From positions 248,001-312,000 of the forward strand of contig NZ_CAADFC020000016.1 of NCBI RefSeq assembly GCF_900696085.1: 64,000 nt of DNA. The letters run 5' to 3'. Position 1 is the stretch's first letter; every line of letters begins with the position of its first letter. The stretch comes from Bradyrhizobium ivorense. GTDB lineage: Bacteria; Pseudomonadota; Alphaproteobacteria; Rhizobiales; Xanthobacteraceae. The notes beneath the pieces were generated by a model that worked only from the letters and a program-made list of their open reading frames with translations, was not told the DNA's origin and made no database searches. This document shows positions 35,135 through 44,748 of this stretch, piece after piece. The translations under genes were made by a program, and so were the position numbers.

Positions 35135-36031
35135 ATGGGCGAGATCTGGGGAGTGGCGGCGGCCGTGCTGTCGAGCGCGCTCGGCGGCACCTCGATCGGG
35201 GCGACGCGGTTTCTGGTCGGCGCCATCGATCCGCTGGCGATCGGCTCGTTCCGGTTCGGCATCGGCGTCGTGCTGCTGCTGCCGCTGGCCTTGCTGCAGC
35301 TTCGCAGCTGGCCGCCGCGTCGCGACTGGCCCGCTGTCGCCGGCCTCGGCCTGTTGTTCTTTGCGGCGTTTCCGATCCTGTTCAATGCGTCGCTGATCTT
35401 CACCACGGCAGCGCGCGGGGCGCTGGCGCTGTCGACGCTGCCGCTGCTCACGATGCTGGTCGGCGCCGCGCTCGGCGTCGAGCCGCTAACGGCGCGCAAG
35501 ACCACCGGCGTGCTGGTCACGATTTTGGGCGTCGCGATGGCCCTGCTCTCCGGCCTCGCTGCGGCGCCGCCGGGCGCCTGGCGTGGCGACCTGCTGATGG
35601 TGGCGGCCGCGCTGTGCATGGCGCTCTACAGCATCTGGTCAAGGCCCTACATCCGCCGCTCCGGCCCGATCCCGTTCACCACGCTGGCGATGGCGGCTGG
35701 CGGCGCGGTGCTGATCATCGGCTCGCTGCTGCGCGGCAGCTTTACGCCGGTCGCGGATTTCGGCGCGGCGCAATGGTTCGGCGCGATCTATCTCGGCGCC
35801 TTCGGCGCGGCGCTGACCTTCTACCTCTGGGCGTTCGCGCTGGAGCGGACCACGCCGACGCGGGTGGCGATCTCGGTCACCGTCAATCCGATCGCGGCAG
35901 CGCTGGTCGGCGCCGCCCTGCTCGGCGAGCCGCTGCGCTGGAATCTGATGGCCGGCATCGTCACCGTCTTCGCCGGCATCTGGATCGCCACCACCCAGCC
36001 GCGCCCGATGCTGGATTGGCAAAGACCTTAG
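35135..36031 (+). CDS. EamA-family (DMT) transporter
   Basis: A 298-residue drug/metabolite transporter with ten predicted helices in two EamA repeats (first from GEIWGVAAAVLSSALGGTSIGATRFL, second from ..GAWRGDLLMVAAALCMALYSIWSRPYI..). It ends with a short cytoplasmic tail (TTQPRPMLDWQRP). Such proteins export metabolites or amino acids. The frame begins at 35054, but the earlier codons overlap the operator; the ATG at 35135 follows AAGGGGAACGGG and starts the first helix properly. Confidence 0.88.
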   Translation: MGEIWGVAAAVLSSALGGTSIGATRFLVGAIDPLAIGSFRFGIGVVLLLPLALLQLRSWPPRRDWPAVAGLGLLFFAAFPILFNASLIFTTAARGALALSTLPLLTMLVGAALGVEPLTARKTTGVLVTILGVAMALLSGLAAAPPGAWRGDLLMVAAALCMALYSIWSRPYIRRSGPIPFTTLAMAAGGAVLIIGSLLRGSFTPVADFGAAQWFGAIYLGAFGAALTFYLWAFALERTTPTRVAISVTVNPIAAALVGAALLGEPLRWNLMAGIVTVFAGIWIATTQPRPMLDWQRP

Positions 36032-36101
36032 CAATTTCGTGCTAGCCTGACGGTCCGATCCGGAATGATCCCAATCCGGGACGAACCAGGGGCGGCACGC
36101 A

Positions 36102-36782
36102 TTGAACATCTCACTTTATGACGTCTCGGTCTGGGTGCTGCCGGTCATCATCGCCATCACCTTTCACGAGGCCGCACACGGCTTTGTCGCGCACCGGCTC
36201 GGCGACAACACCGCCTGGCAGCTCGGCCGCGTCAGCTTCAACCCGTTCAAGCACATCGACCCGTTCGGCACGATCATTCTTCCGGGCGTGCTGTTGCTCG
36301 CGCATTCGCCGTTCCTGTTCGGCTACGCCAAACCGGTCCCGGCGAATTTTCGCAACCTCAAGCATCCCCGGCTCGACATGGTGTGGGTCGCGCTGGCCGG
36401 CCCCGCCACCAACATCATCCTGGCGACCGCGGCGGCGCTGGCATTCCACGCGCTGCCATTCGTGCCAGCCAATGCCGCGCAATGGACCCTCGACAATCTG
36501 AAAAACGCGTTCCTGATCAACATCGTGCTCGCGATCTTCAACATGATGCCGATCCCGCCGCTGGACGGCGGCCGGGTCGCGGTCGGGCTTTTGCCGCGCC
36601 CGCTGGCCTATCCGCTGTCCCGGCTGGAGCCGTACGGCCTCCTGATCCTGATCGGGCTGTTGATCCTGCTACCGATCCTGGGCGCTCAGCTCGGCCTAAA
36701 TCTTGATGTTATTTCGGCGATACTGCGGACACTGACCGGATATGTGATCCAGGCCCTTCTCCTCATAACCGGAAACACATAG
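36102..36782 (+). CDS. Site-2 protease family (M50) membrane metalloprotease
   Basis: A 226-residue polytopic zinc protease. The zinc-binding HEAAH is at residues ~23-27 in the first helix, the second metal ligand is in NMMPIPPLDGGRV, and the conserved core lacks a PDZ domain, fitting the small group III rhomboid-like M50 proteins. It cuts within membranes, but no substrate is predictable. The start is a TTG at 36102, preceded by AGGGGCGG; the coding match begins right there (NISLYDVSVWVLPVIIAITF). A hypothetical tail-anchored protein follows 25 bases later. Confidence 0.88.
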   Translation: MNISLYDVSVWVLPVIIAITFHEAAHGFVAHRLGDNTAWQLGRVSFNPFKHIDPFGTIILPGVLLLAHSPFLFGYAKPVPANFRNLKHPRLDMVWVALAGPATNIILATAAALAFHALPFVPANAAQWTLDNLKNAFLINIVLAIFNMMPIPPLDGGRVAVGLLPRPLAYPLSRLEPYGLLILIGLLILLPILGAQLGLNLDVISAILRTLTGYVIQALLLITGNT

Positions 36783-36807
36783 TCTGGGCGCGGGAACGCT
36801 TGAAGCC

Positions 36808-37242
36808 ATGGTGATCAAAGCTGCAGATATGCTGATTGCGCGCCGCGCCGATACCCGCGCGCGGGCCGATTTTGCCACCTGGAAGATGATGGCCAAGCTG
36901 AACGGCGCCTCCGCCTTGCCGCCCGAGGCGCAGAACTTCCTCGCCAGCTACAAGAAGCTGCTGGAACAGATGGGCGACGCCGACGCCGGCGAGGCGACCA
37001 TCCAGCTGATGTACCGCAGCTACTACGCCGAGATGGGCGGCGCCGGCAAAGCGCCGGAGGTTCCCGCCCGCTCGCGCGAGCCGGTCGCCGCCGACAGCGG
37101 CAACGTCACCGCGTTCCGCCGCCTCCCCGCCAAGCCGAAGGCCGGCACGTCCGACCCGAACGCCAAGCGTCCGCTCCCGGTGATGCTGATCTTCGCCTGC
37201 CTCGTCGTGGTCTACGTCGCGATCCGCTACTACTGGAAGTAG
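36808..37242 (+). CDS. Hypothetical protein with a C-terminal membrane anchor
   Basis: A 144-residue protein that I do not recognise. Residues 1-75 are helical and mildly basic (MVIKAADMLIARRADTRARA..), the middle is Pro/Lys/Ala-rich and probably disordered, and the C-terminus is a single hydrophobic helix (LPVMLIFACLVVVYVAIRYYWK) that would anchor it in the inner membrane facing the cytoplasm. Only 25 bases separate it from the M50 protease gene, so co-transcription is likely and it might be a substrate or partner. That link is only positional. Confidence 0.75.
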   Translation: MVIKAADMLIARRADTRARADFATWKMMAKLNGASALPPEAQNFLASYKKLLEQMGDADAGEATIQLMYRSYYAEMGGAGKAPEVPARSREPVAADSGNVTAFRRLPAKPKAGTSDPNAKRPLPVMLIFACLVVVYVAIRYYWK

Positions 37243-37274
37243 CCGCTTCTCCAATCGAAATCTGCACTCGTTCA

Positions 37275-37390
37275 ACCCGTCATCCTGAGGTGCGAGCCTC
37301 TTCGGCGAGCCTCGAAGGATGCACGGCCACCAGCCGGGCCGTCGACCCTTCGAGGGCCGCTGAAGAAGCGGCCACCTCAGGGTGACGGGT
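37275..37390. repeat. Intergenic palindromic repeat, family C
   Basis: ACCCGTCATCCTGAGGTG.. at the left end pairs with ..CACCTCAGGGTGACGGGT at the right end, with inner GCCTCGAAGG/CCTTCGAGG and GGCCGCtgaagaaGCGGCC hairpins. It fills most of the gap before the binding-protein gene. The class is one I recall as abundant in Bradyrhizobium; only this copy is in the window. Confidence 0.8.
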
Positions 37391-37527
37391 CAGATAGCGT
37401 CGCCACCATCAAGCGCCCGCGTCCCGGAATATACGACCTTCGGACCGCCGCCCGCGCCCGCCTAGGCGGCATCGCCGTTGCCGGGCATACTGCGGGCCTC
37501 AAAAAACAAAATCATACTGGAGGAGAC

Positions 37528-38748
37528 ATGAAGCGTTCTATCGCAGCCGTTGTCGTGACCACGAGCCTGGCGCTCGCAGGCGGCGCGCTGGCGCAGACCA
37601 TGGACAAGACGGTCCGGGTCGGCAGCCTCGGCGACCAGTCCGGGCTTTACCAGGACATCGGCGGCCCCGGCTCGACGGTCGCAGCGCAGATGGCGATCGA
37701 GGATTCCGGGCTGCTCAAGAAGGGCTGGAAGATCGACGTCATCGCGGCCGATCACCAGAACAAGCCCGACGTCGGCGTCAACATCGGCAAGCAATGGATC
37801 GACGTCGAGAAGGTCGACGTGTTCGTCGATCTCGCAAGCTCCGGCGTTGGGCTTGCGATCGCCAACCTCGCCAAGGAGAAGAACGTCGTCAATCTGAACT
37901 CCGGCTCGGCCTCCTCCGACCTCACCGGCGCGCAGTGCTCGCCGAACACCGTGCACTGGGTCTACGACACCTACATGCTCGCCAACGGCACCGGCAAGGC
38001 GCTGGTGAAATCCGGCGGCGACACCTGGTTCTTCCTCACCGCGGACTATGCGTTCGGCCAGGCGCTGGAGCGCGACACCGCAGCGGTCGTCACCGCGAAC
38101 GGCGGCAAGGTGCTCGGCAGCGTCAAGCATCCGCTCAACAACGCCGACTTCTCCTCCTTCCTGCTGCAGGCGCAGAGCTCGAAGGCCAAGATCGTCGGGC
38201 TCGCCAATGCCGGCGGCGACACCACCAACGCGATCAAGCAGGCCGCCGAATTCGGCATCGTCGCGGGCGGCCAGAAGCTCGCGGGCATGCTGATGTTCCT
38301 GACCGACGTCAACGCGCTCGGGCTCAACGTCGCGCAGGGCCTCAACTTCACCGAGACGTTCTACTGGGACCTGAACGACGAGACCCGCGCCTTCTCGAAG
38401 CGCTTCATGGAGCGGTTCAAGAAAAACCCGCCGACCATGGTGCAGGCCGGGGTCTATTCGTCGCTGATCCATTACTTCAAGGCGCTGGAGGCGCTCGGCA
38501 GCAATCCGCATGACGGCCGTGCCGTGGTCGCCAAGATGAAGGAGCTGCCGACCGACGATCCCCTGTTCGGCAAGGGCTCGATCCGCGTCGACGGCCGCAA
38601 GATTCATCCGGCCTATCTGTTCGAGGTGAAGAAGCCGTCTGAATCGAAATATCCGTGGGACTATTACCGGCTGGTCGCCACCATCCCGGCCGACGAAGCC
38701 TTCCTGCCGCTGGAGAAGAGCGTCTGCCCGCTGGTGAAGAAGACCTGA
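37528..38748 (+). CDS. ABC transporter substrate-binding protein (LivK-like, orphan)
   Basis: A 406-residue periplasmic binding protein of the branched-chain amino acid/amide class. The signal peptide is MKRSIAAVVVTTSLALAGGA with cleavage near LAQ. The mature protein shows VRVGSLGDQSGLYQDIGGPG, the hinge region and binding residues of the family (WFFLTADYAFGQALERD, LANAGGDTTNAIKQAAEFGI). It has a strong GGAGGAGAC ribosome site. No permease or ATPase gene is near, so it must use a transporter encoded elsewhere or act as a sensor. The ligand is unknown. Confidence 0.9.
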   Translation: MKRSIAAVVVTTSLALAGGALAQTMDKTVRVGSLGDQSGLYQDIGGPGSTVAAQMAIEDSGLLKKGWKIDVIAADHQNKPDVGVNIGKQWIDVEKVDVFVDLASSGVGLAIANLAKEKNVVNLNSGSASSDLTGAQCSPNTVHWVYDTYMLANGTGKALVKSGGDTWFFLTADYAFGQALERDTAAVVTANGGKVLGSVKHPLNNADFSSFLLQAQSSKAKIVGLANAGGDTTNAIKQAAEFGIVAGGQKLAGMLMFLTDVNALGLNVAQGLNFTETFYWDLNDETRAFSKRFMERFKKNPPTMVQAGVYSSLIHYFKALEALGSNPHDGRAVVAKMKELPTDDPLFGKGSIRVDGRKIHPAYLFEVKKPSESKYPWDYYRLVATIPADEAFLPLEKSVCPLVKKT

Positions 38749-38762
38749 GTACCTCGCGTAAA

Positions 38763-38833
38763 GCGGATTAGCGAAAGCGTAATCCGCCGCTCGTCGCAAA
38801 AGAATGGCGGGTTACGCTGCCGCTAACCCGCCC
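38763..38833. repeat. Twin hairpin repeat between convergent genes
   Basis: GCGGATTAGCGAAAGCGTAATCCGC and GGCGGGTTACGC..GCTAACCCGCC are two stem-loops in tandem, one after the other. They lie between the stop codons of the convergent binding-protein and TonB genes and could stop transcription from both sides. A similar single hairpin is at 53565-53590. Confidence 0.75.
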
Positions 38834-38860
38834 TACGCAACGACCGATCCTTCGCTCGCG

Positions 38861-39664
38861 CTACTTCTTCGACTTGTTGAAGTTGACGTCGAGGCTGAAG
38901 GAGAACTGATCTTCGGTCAGATCGGCCGGAGGCGCCGGGACCGGATCGGAGCGGTGCACCATCGAGATCGCCGCGTCGTCGTAGAGCGCATCGCCGGAGG
39001 ATTCCATCACGGCAACCGACAGCACCTTGCCGACGCGGTTGAGCACCAGGGCGATCTTCACCTTGGCCGACTTGGCCTTGTTGCTGGTCTCCGGGAATTT
39101 CTTGTGCAGGTCGAGATAGGCGCTGATCTTCTTGCCCCATTTCGCGGTCAGAGCCAGCTTGTCCTTGCCGATGCCGGGATTGGGCGCCTTGGTGGTCTCG
39201 GACTGACGGGTGGCCTCCTCGAGCTTGGTAGGCGCAGCCGCCTCTGAGGCCTGCTGAGCTTCCTGGGCGTTGGTCTCGACCTTGGCGACCTTGGCCTCGT
39301 CCTCCTTCTCCTTCTTCTTGTTGTTGTCCTCGGTGACGATGCGATCGGGGTCCTCGGTCTGCTGCGGCTGCGCCTGGGGCAGATCGGTGTCCTTCACCTC
39401 CGCCTTCTGCTGCGTCATCTCCTGGACGGCCTGATGCTCGTCGGAAGCGACAGGCGCGGGCGGCGCCACCTCATCGTCCATGGTCGCGGTCGCCAATTCG
39501 ACGGCGTATTCCGCGCCGGCGGCGCCGAGCCCTTCGTCACCGTCGTCGCCGCGCAAATTCGCCAGCGCCAGCGCCGCGCCGCCCAGATGCAGCCCGACCG
39601 CAACCACGGCCGCCATGATCCAGAGCGACTTTGACGTGCGCAGATCGAGAGCGGGATCAGACAT
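38861..39664 (-). CDS. tonB: TonB-family energy transducer
   Basis: A 267-residue TonB-like protein. A single N-terminal transmembrane helix (SLWIMAAVVAVGLHLGGAALALA) is followed by a long acidic/Gln/Lys-rich spacer that would cross the periplasm and by a C-terminal TonB domain (residues ~180-267, ..KAKSAKVKIALVLNRVGKVLSVAVMESSGD..YDDAAISMVHRSDPVPAPP). It passes energy from ExbB/ExbD to outer-membrane receptors. It is the last gene of the iron operon and begins 12 bases after exbD. The spacer is less Pro-rich than in enteric TonB, as usual in alphaproteobacteria. Confidence 0.88.
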   Translation of the reverse strand: MSDPALDLRTSKSLWIMAAVVAVGLHLGGAALALANLRGDDGDEGLGAAGAEYAVELATATMDDEVAPPAPVASDEHQAVQEMTQQKAEVKDTDLPQAQPQQTEDPDRIVTEDNNKKKEKEDEAKVAKVETNAQEAQQASEAAAPTKLEEATRQSETTKAPNPGIGKDKLALTAKWGKKISAYLDLHKKFPETSNKAKSAKVKIALVLNRVGKVLSVAVMESSGDALYDDAAISMVHRSDPVPAPPADLTEDQFSFSLDVNFNKSKK

Positions 39665-39676
39665 CGCCGTCCGCCC

Positions 39677-40138
39677 TCAAGGTTTGGCCGGTTGCGCCGG
39701 CGCCGCGGGTGCGCCGGGGACCCCCTCGAGCGTCACCAGCTTCACCTTGGTGTAGCCGCCCGCGCGCAACAGCTCCATTACGCCCATCAGCTCGCCATAG
39801 GGCACGACCCGATCGGCACGCAGGAAAAGGTACTTGTCGCGACCCATGTCCGGCATCGCATCGAGCGAATTGATCAGATCGGTGCGCTTCACCGCGTTCT
39901 CGCCGATCGCCAAGGTCAGATCCGGCTTGATGCTGAGGTAGGTCGGCTTGTCCGGCTTCTTCTGCGGCGTCGAGCTGGAGGTCGGCAGATCGATCGGCAG
40001 GTCGACGGTCGAGAGCGGCGCCGCCACCATGAAGATGATCAAGAGCACCAGCATCACGTCGATGAACGGCGTGACGTTGATCTCGTGCGACTCCGCAAAG
40101 TCGTCGTCGCCATCGTTCTCGGAGATCGAGACCGCCAT
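39677..40138 (-). CDS. exbD: Biopolymer transport protein ExbD
   Basis: A 153-residue protein with one N-terminal transmembrane helix (INVTPFIDVMLVLLIIFMVAAPL), which contains the conserved proton-relay Asp (FIDVMLVLLIIF), and a periplasmic C-terminal domain (..ADRVVPYGELMGVMELLRAGGY..). It forms the stator with ExbB that energises TonB by the proton gradient. It starts 3 bases after exbB. Length is normal for ExbD, plus a short Ala/Pro tail. Confidence 0.94.
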   Translation of the reverse strand: MAVSISENDGDDDFAESHEINVTPFIDVMLVLLIIFMVAAPLSTVDLPIDLPTSSSTPQKKPDKPTYLSIKPDLTLAIGENAVKRTDLINSLDAMPDMGRDKYLFLRADRVVPYGELMGVMELLRAGGYTKVKLVTLEGVPGAPAAPAQPAKP

Positions 40139-40141
40139 CGC

Positions 40142-41122
<981 letters not shown>

Positions 41123-41125
41123 TAC

Positions 41126-41815
41126 TTACACTTCAGCCCAGTGACGGATCAGGTTGTGATAGATGCCGGTCAATTTGACCGTTTCGGGGTCATCGCGCCC
41201 CAGCCGTTCCACCAGGGCCTGGATCGCGGTATCGAGATCAAAGATCAGGCTGCGCGCGTGTGCATCCCGTACCATGCTCTGGAGCCAGAAAAAAGACGCA
41301 ACCCGGGTCCCCCGGGTGACCGGCGTCACCAGATGCAAACTGGAAGCAGGATAAACCACGAGATCGCCCGCCGACAGCTTGATTTCATGGGATCCGTAGC
41401 GGTCCTCGATCACGAGCTCGCCGCCGTCATAGTCCTCCGGCTCCGATAAAAACAGCGTGACCGAGAGGTCGGTCCGGATCCGCAGCCCGGTCAGGCGGTC
41501 GCCGCGCACCGCATTGTCGACATGCAGGCCGAAATGGTGCCCGTCGCTGGCGGCATAGCGGTTGAACAAGGGTGGAAAGATTCTAAGCGGGATCGCCGCC
41601 GAGATGAAGCGCGGGCTCGCCGACAGCGCCGACAGGACCCGGTTGCCGAGCTGCCTGGCGACCTCGCTGTCGGGCGGCAGCTGCTCGTTGCGCTTGACCA
41701 GCGCGGAGGCGGCGCCTGCGGTCGAGCGGCCGTCCTCCCAATCGCTGGCATCCAGGATGCGGCGGAAGTCCGCCACATCCTGCTTGCTCAACACATTGGG
41801 AACACAGACCAGCAT
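41126..41815 (-). CDS. PKHD-type Fe(II)/2-oxoglutarate-dependent hydroxylase (PiuC/YbiX)
   Basis: A 229-residue double-stranded β-helix dioxygenase of the PiuC/YbiX family. The iron facial triad is His and Asp in HFGLHVDNAV and the distal His in YPASSLHLVTPVTRG, and the following Arg binds 2-oxoglutarate. Family members are consistently encoded beside catecholate-siderophore receptors of the Fiu/PiuA type, as here, but their substrate is uncertain. It is immediately downstream of the TonB-dependent receptor gene (15 bases) and upstream of exbB. Confidence 0.92.
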   Translation of the reverse strand: MLVCVPNVLSKQDVADFRRILDASDWEDGRSTAGAASALVKRNEQLPPDSEVARQLGNRVLSALSASPRFISAAIPLRIFPPLFNRYAASDGHHFGLHVDNAVRGDRLTGLRIRTDLSVTLFLSEPEDYDGGELVIEDRYGSHEIKLSAGDLVVYPASSLHLVTPVTRGTRVASFFWLQSMVRDAHARSLIFDLDTAIQALVERLGRDDPETVKLTGIYHNLIRHWAEV

Positions 41816-41830
41816 CGCGCCGCTTCAGCC

Positions 41831-44377
41831 TCAGTAACGCGCAGAAATGACCAGATACGCAGCGCGTCCCGGCGCCTCCAGCACGAAGGGAGCCGCGCTC
41901 TGGTACAGCGCGTCGTAGTAGCGCTTGTCGAAGATGTTGTTGACGAACAGTTTGACGGTCCAGTTCTTGTCGATCTTGGCCTCGGCAAAGGCGTCGAAGC
42001 GCCAGTAGCTCGGGATCGAGGTGCCCTGGTTGGCCGCCAGGAACGTGCCGCCATAGATCTTCGAGCGATAGACCGCCTGGCCGCCCAGTTCCCAGGTGTC
42101 GTTCAACTGGTATTTGCTGAGCATGCTGAACGATTGGTGGGCGATATTGGCGAGCGGCAGCCCGACATTCGAGCCAAACAGGATCGTGTTCGCCGGCGGA
42201 ATATTCGATTTGGTCACCTCCGACTGCATCAGCACGAGACCGCCGAACATGCTCCACTTGTCGGTGATCTTGCCGCCGACGCCGAGGTCGATGCCGCGGA
42301 TGCGATAGGCTGCGCCGGCGCTGATGCAGGAGACGGTCCCGGTCGTGCCAGCCGGATAAGGACAGGCGGCAGTCTGGGTCGCCGCGGTGACGTTCATGGA
42401 TTCACGCGCGTTCTCCTTCTCGGTCTGGAACAGCGCGGCCGTCAGCAACAGGTGCCGGTCGAACAGCTCCCACTTGGTGCCGAGTTCGATCGCCTTGTTC
42501 TTCTCCGGGCCGAAGATCTGGCTTGGATTGCCGTTGAGGACCGGCGCGAGGCCGCCATATTGAACGCTGGTGCCGTCAAATTCCGCACCGACCGGGTTGG
42601 ATGACGTGGCATAGGCGGCATAGACGCTGCCGTTCGGCAACGGCTTGAGCGTCAGGCCGAGGTTGAAGTTCGGCATGCCGTAGTCTTGCTGCTGCTGACC
42701 GAAGACGTTGGCGACACCGTTGACCGTGCCGTAGCCACTGGTCTTGATGTTGTAGTCGTCGTAGCGGACACCGCCGTTGAGGATCACGAGATCGTTGTAG
42801 TTCGCAGTATCCAGGACATAAACACTCTTGGTGTCGATGGTGAGTTTGGTCGGCAGTCCTGACAGGCCAGCGGGTATGCCGAAGGGCAAATTCGTGAATT
42901 GCGGGCTAAATACGCTGACGCCAGTCAGCGATCCGTTGCCGCTGAAGCCGCCGGGCAGCGCTTCCGAGCTCAGGCCGAGATACTTGTCGATCGAGGACCT
43001 TTCGTTGTCATACTCGAACCCGGCAAGCGCCGTGTGCTTGAAGCCAACGCCGTCGTTGAACTTGTAGGTCGCCTCGGTCTGATTGGCGAACACGTCCGTG
43101 ACCTGGAAACGGCTCTGCGGATTGGCACTCAGCGTCGAGGCCGAGAGCGGATTCTTGATGACCGGCGCTTCCGGCAGCGTGCCGATGTAGTTCTGGGTGG
43201 AGCGCGATTCCCGCGTCTTGTTGCTGATCATCAGGTCCGGGGTGATCTGCACCTCGGCGTTGATGGTGCCGATGTCCTGCCCGGTCCTGTAGAAGTCGCG
43301 GTTGACGAAGCCGTAGAAATTGTGGCGGTTGACGCCGAAATCCGTGAACGGGCCGCCGGCCGTGCTCGCGGTGCTCGGCCGATAATACGGCACGCCGAAA
43401 TCCGGGATGCCGGTCAGCTCGGTGTGGATGTAGTTGCCGGTGATCTTGACCGCGTCGATCGGCTTCCATGTCCCGGCGACGAAGGCGCCGTTGCGGTCGT
43501 CGGTGACGTAACTCCGGCCGGCGACGTTGGCGTCCTGGAACAGGCCGCCGGCGCGCACCGCCAGCGTCGGCGAGATCACCTGGTTGACGTCGAGCACCAC
43601 CCGCTTGGTCTGGTCGGTGCCGAACGTGGTGTCCATGTTGTAGAAGCTCTTCTCCGTCGTCGCCTGCTTGGTGACGATGTTGATCGCGCCGCCGGTGGTG
43701 CCGCGGCCGGCAAACGAGGAGCCCGGACCGCGCAGGATCTCGACCTGCTCGGTGAAGAAGTTCTCGCGGACGCTCACGCCCGCATCGCGCACGCCGTCGA
43801 TGAAGACGTCGTTGCGCGCGTCGAAGCCGCGGATGAAGAAGCGGTCGCCGAAGGCATTGCCGCCCTCGCCGGTGCCGAGCGTCACACCGGCCGTCGACAG
43901 GATCGCCTGCTTCAGCGTGGTGGCGTTCTTGTCCTCCAGCACTTGCTTCGTCAGCACGGTGACCGACTTCGGCGTGTTCAGGATCGGCTCCGGAAACTTT
44001 CCGGATGCTTGCACACGATCACCCTTGTATGGCGCCGCCGGGTCGGCATAGGGATCGCGATCGGGCGGCAGGCCGCCGGCATTGGGAAATGCGACCGGTG
44101 CAGCCTGCGTCGGCTGGGCGCGACGTGCGGCACGTAGCGCGGTGCGGGCGCGAACATGGTCCGCCGACGGTTTTGACGCGGCAGGGCGCGGGCGCGCCAC
44201 CGGGGCATCGACCGTCACCGGCGGCAGGTTGGACTGCTGCGCCTCGGCCCCCGAGAACGATGCCACCGCAATCAGGCCCGCGACCGCCGAGACCTTCTTG
44301 CCGGAGTGATTTGTTTCGTCAGCCGAGCCGGCCGCTGCCTCAAAGCGCAGCGATCTCGGCGCCCTCACATTGCCCAT
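41831..44377 (-). CDS. TonB-dependent siderophore receptor (Fiu/PiuA-like)
   Basis: An 848-residue outer-membrane receptor. A signal region (..HSGKKVSAVAGLIAVASFSGAEA) precedes a plug domain (NTPKSVTVLTKQVLEDKNATTLKQ.. to FIRGFDARNDVFIDGVRD and GRGTTGGAINIVTKQ) and a 22-stranded barrel that ends in the aromatic terminal residue (..GRAAYLVISARY). A Pro/Ala-rich linker of about 60 residues, likely holding the TonB box region, lies before the plug. It imports a ferric siderophore, probably of catecholate type given its PiuC neighbour. The frame is open to 44521; the ATG at 44377 gives a sensible signal sequence. It heads the receptor-piuC-exbB-exbD-tonB operon. Confidence 0.92.
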   Translation of the reverse strand: MGNVRAPRSLRFEAAAGSADETNHSGKKVSAVAGLIAVASFSGAEAQQSNLPPVTVDAPVARPRPAASKPSADHVRARTALRAARRAQPTQAAPVAFPNAGGLPPDRDPYADPAAPYKGDRVQASGKFPEPILNTPKSVTVLTKQVLEDKNATTLKQAILSTAGVTLGTGEGGNAFGDRFFIRGFDARNDVFIDGVRDAGVSVRENFFTEQVEILRGPGSSFAGRGTTGGAINIVTKQATTEKSFYNMDTTFGTDQTKRVVLDVNQVISPTLAVRAGGLFQDANVAGRSYVTDDRNGAFVAGTWKPIDAVKITGNYIHTELTGIPDFGVPYYRPSTASTAGGPFTDFGVNRHNFYGFVNRDFYRTGQDIGTINAEVQITPDLMISNKTRESRSTQNYIGTLPEAPVIKNPLSASTLSANPQSRFQVTDVFANQTEATYKFNDGVGFKHTALAGFEYDNERSSIDKYLGLSSEALPGGFSGNGSLTGVSVFSPQFTNLPFGIPAGLSGLPTKLTIDTKSVYVLDTANYNDLVILNGGVRYDDYNIKTSGYGTVNGVANVFGQQQQDYGMPNFNLGLTLKPLPNGSVYAAYATSSNPVGAEFDGTSVQYGGLAPVLNGNPSQIFGPEKNKAIELGTKWELFDRHLLLTAALFQTEKENARESMNVTAATQTAACPYPAGTTGTVSCISAGAAYRIRGIDLGVGGKITDKWSMFGGLVLMQSEVTKSNIPPANTILFGSNVGLPLANIAHQSFSMLSKYQLNDTWELGGQAVYRSKIYGGTFLAANQGTSIPSYWRFDAFAEAKIDKNWTVKLFVNNIFDKRYYDALYQSAAPFVLEAPGRAAYLVISARY

Positions 44378-44544
44378 TCCAAACGCCCCCAAGAAATCCC
44401 GAGAAATCGAGTCCGCCCGCAACATCCGGAAATCGGGTGCGACGAACTGTCTCCCTCGGTTATCGAGCGTGAATTTTTCGGTCAATGCGATCGCGGCAAC
44501 AGCGCGCTTGAATCGCCCCAATTCAAAGCGATTCTAATGTTCGA

Positions 44545-44561
44545 TCTAAAACGGTTCTAAA
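44545..44561. promoter_or_regulatory. Candidate Irr box (iron control element)
   Basis: TCTAAAA-CGG-TTCTAAA. The right arm is exact and the left arm matches five of seven against the iron control element TTTAGAA-N3-TTCTAAA known from Bradyrhizobium, bound by Irr. A further TTCTAA half-site is 13 bases to the left (44532-44537). It lies about 170 bases upstream of the receptor start. Confidence 0.6.
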
Positions 44562-44567
44562 TACCAG

Positions 44568-44664
44568 AGCGTTTTCCAGCGAAGTGGACACCGGTTCGCG
44601 TCAAGAAAACGCGTCAAAGCAAATCTAGAGCTCCGTCCGATTCCATCGGAACGGAGCTCTAGTT
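44568..44664. repeat. Compound palindromic repeat, family D, copy 1
   Basis: GCGTTTTCCAGCGAAGTGGA.. followed by GTTCGCGTCAAGAAAACGCG and a perfect hairpin TAGAGCTCCGT..ACGGAGCTCTA (11-bp arms plus inner CCGAT/ATCGG), then GTTTTT. A related copy in the other orientation is at 63788-63879. The T-run gives it terminator-like features for plus-strand transcription. Confidence 0.8.
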
Positions 44665-44672
44665 TTTAAGCG

Positions 44673-44691
44673 TTCTAATAATCGTTCTAAA
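44673..44691. promoter_or_regulatory. Second TTCTAA cluster (Irr-like)
   Basis: TTCTAA at 44673-44678 and TTCTAAA at 44685-44691, twelve bases apart start to start, so on the same face of the helix. It matches the iron-control half-site but is separated from the first cluster by the repeat. Weaker as a palindrome (four of seven in the left arm). Confidence 0.4.
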
Positions 44692-44748
44692 TTGGCGCGA
44701 GCGTGCTCCGATTGATAACAGCACGGACACCGCGCGAAGCATCGCGAG

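Larger units (their letters stand above)
44378..44748. other. Promoter region of the iron-uptake operon, with repeat and iron-control motifs
   Basis: Apart from a partly open upstream frame of the receptor gene, there is no gene here. It contains two clusters of TTCTAA half-sites (44532-44561 and 44673-44691) and between them a compound palindromic repeat (44568-44664). The leftmost part, 44378-44530, is the likely 5' leader and core promoter of the receptor gene. Confidence 0.6.
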
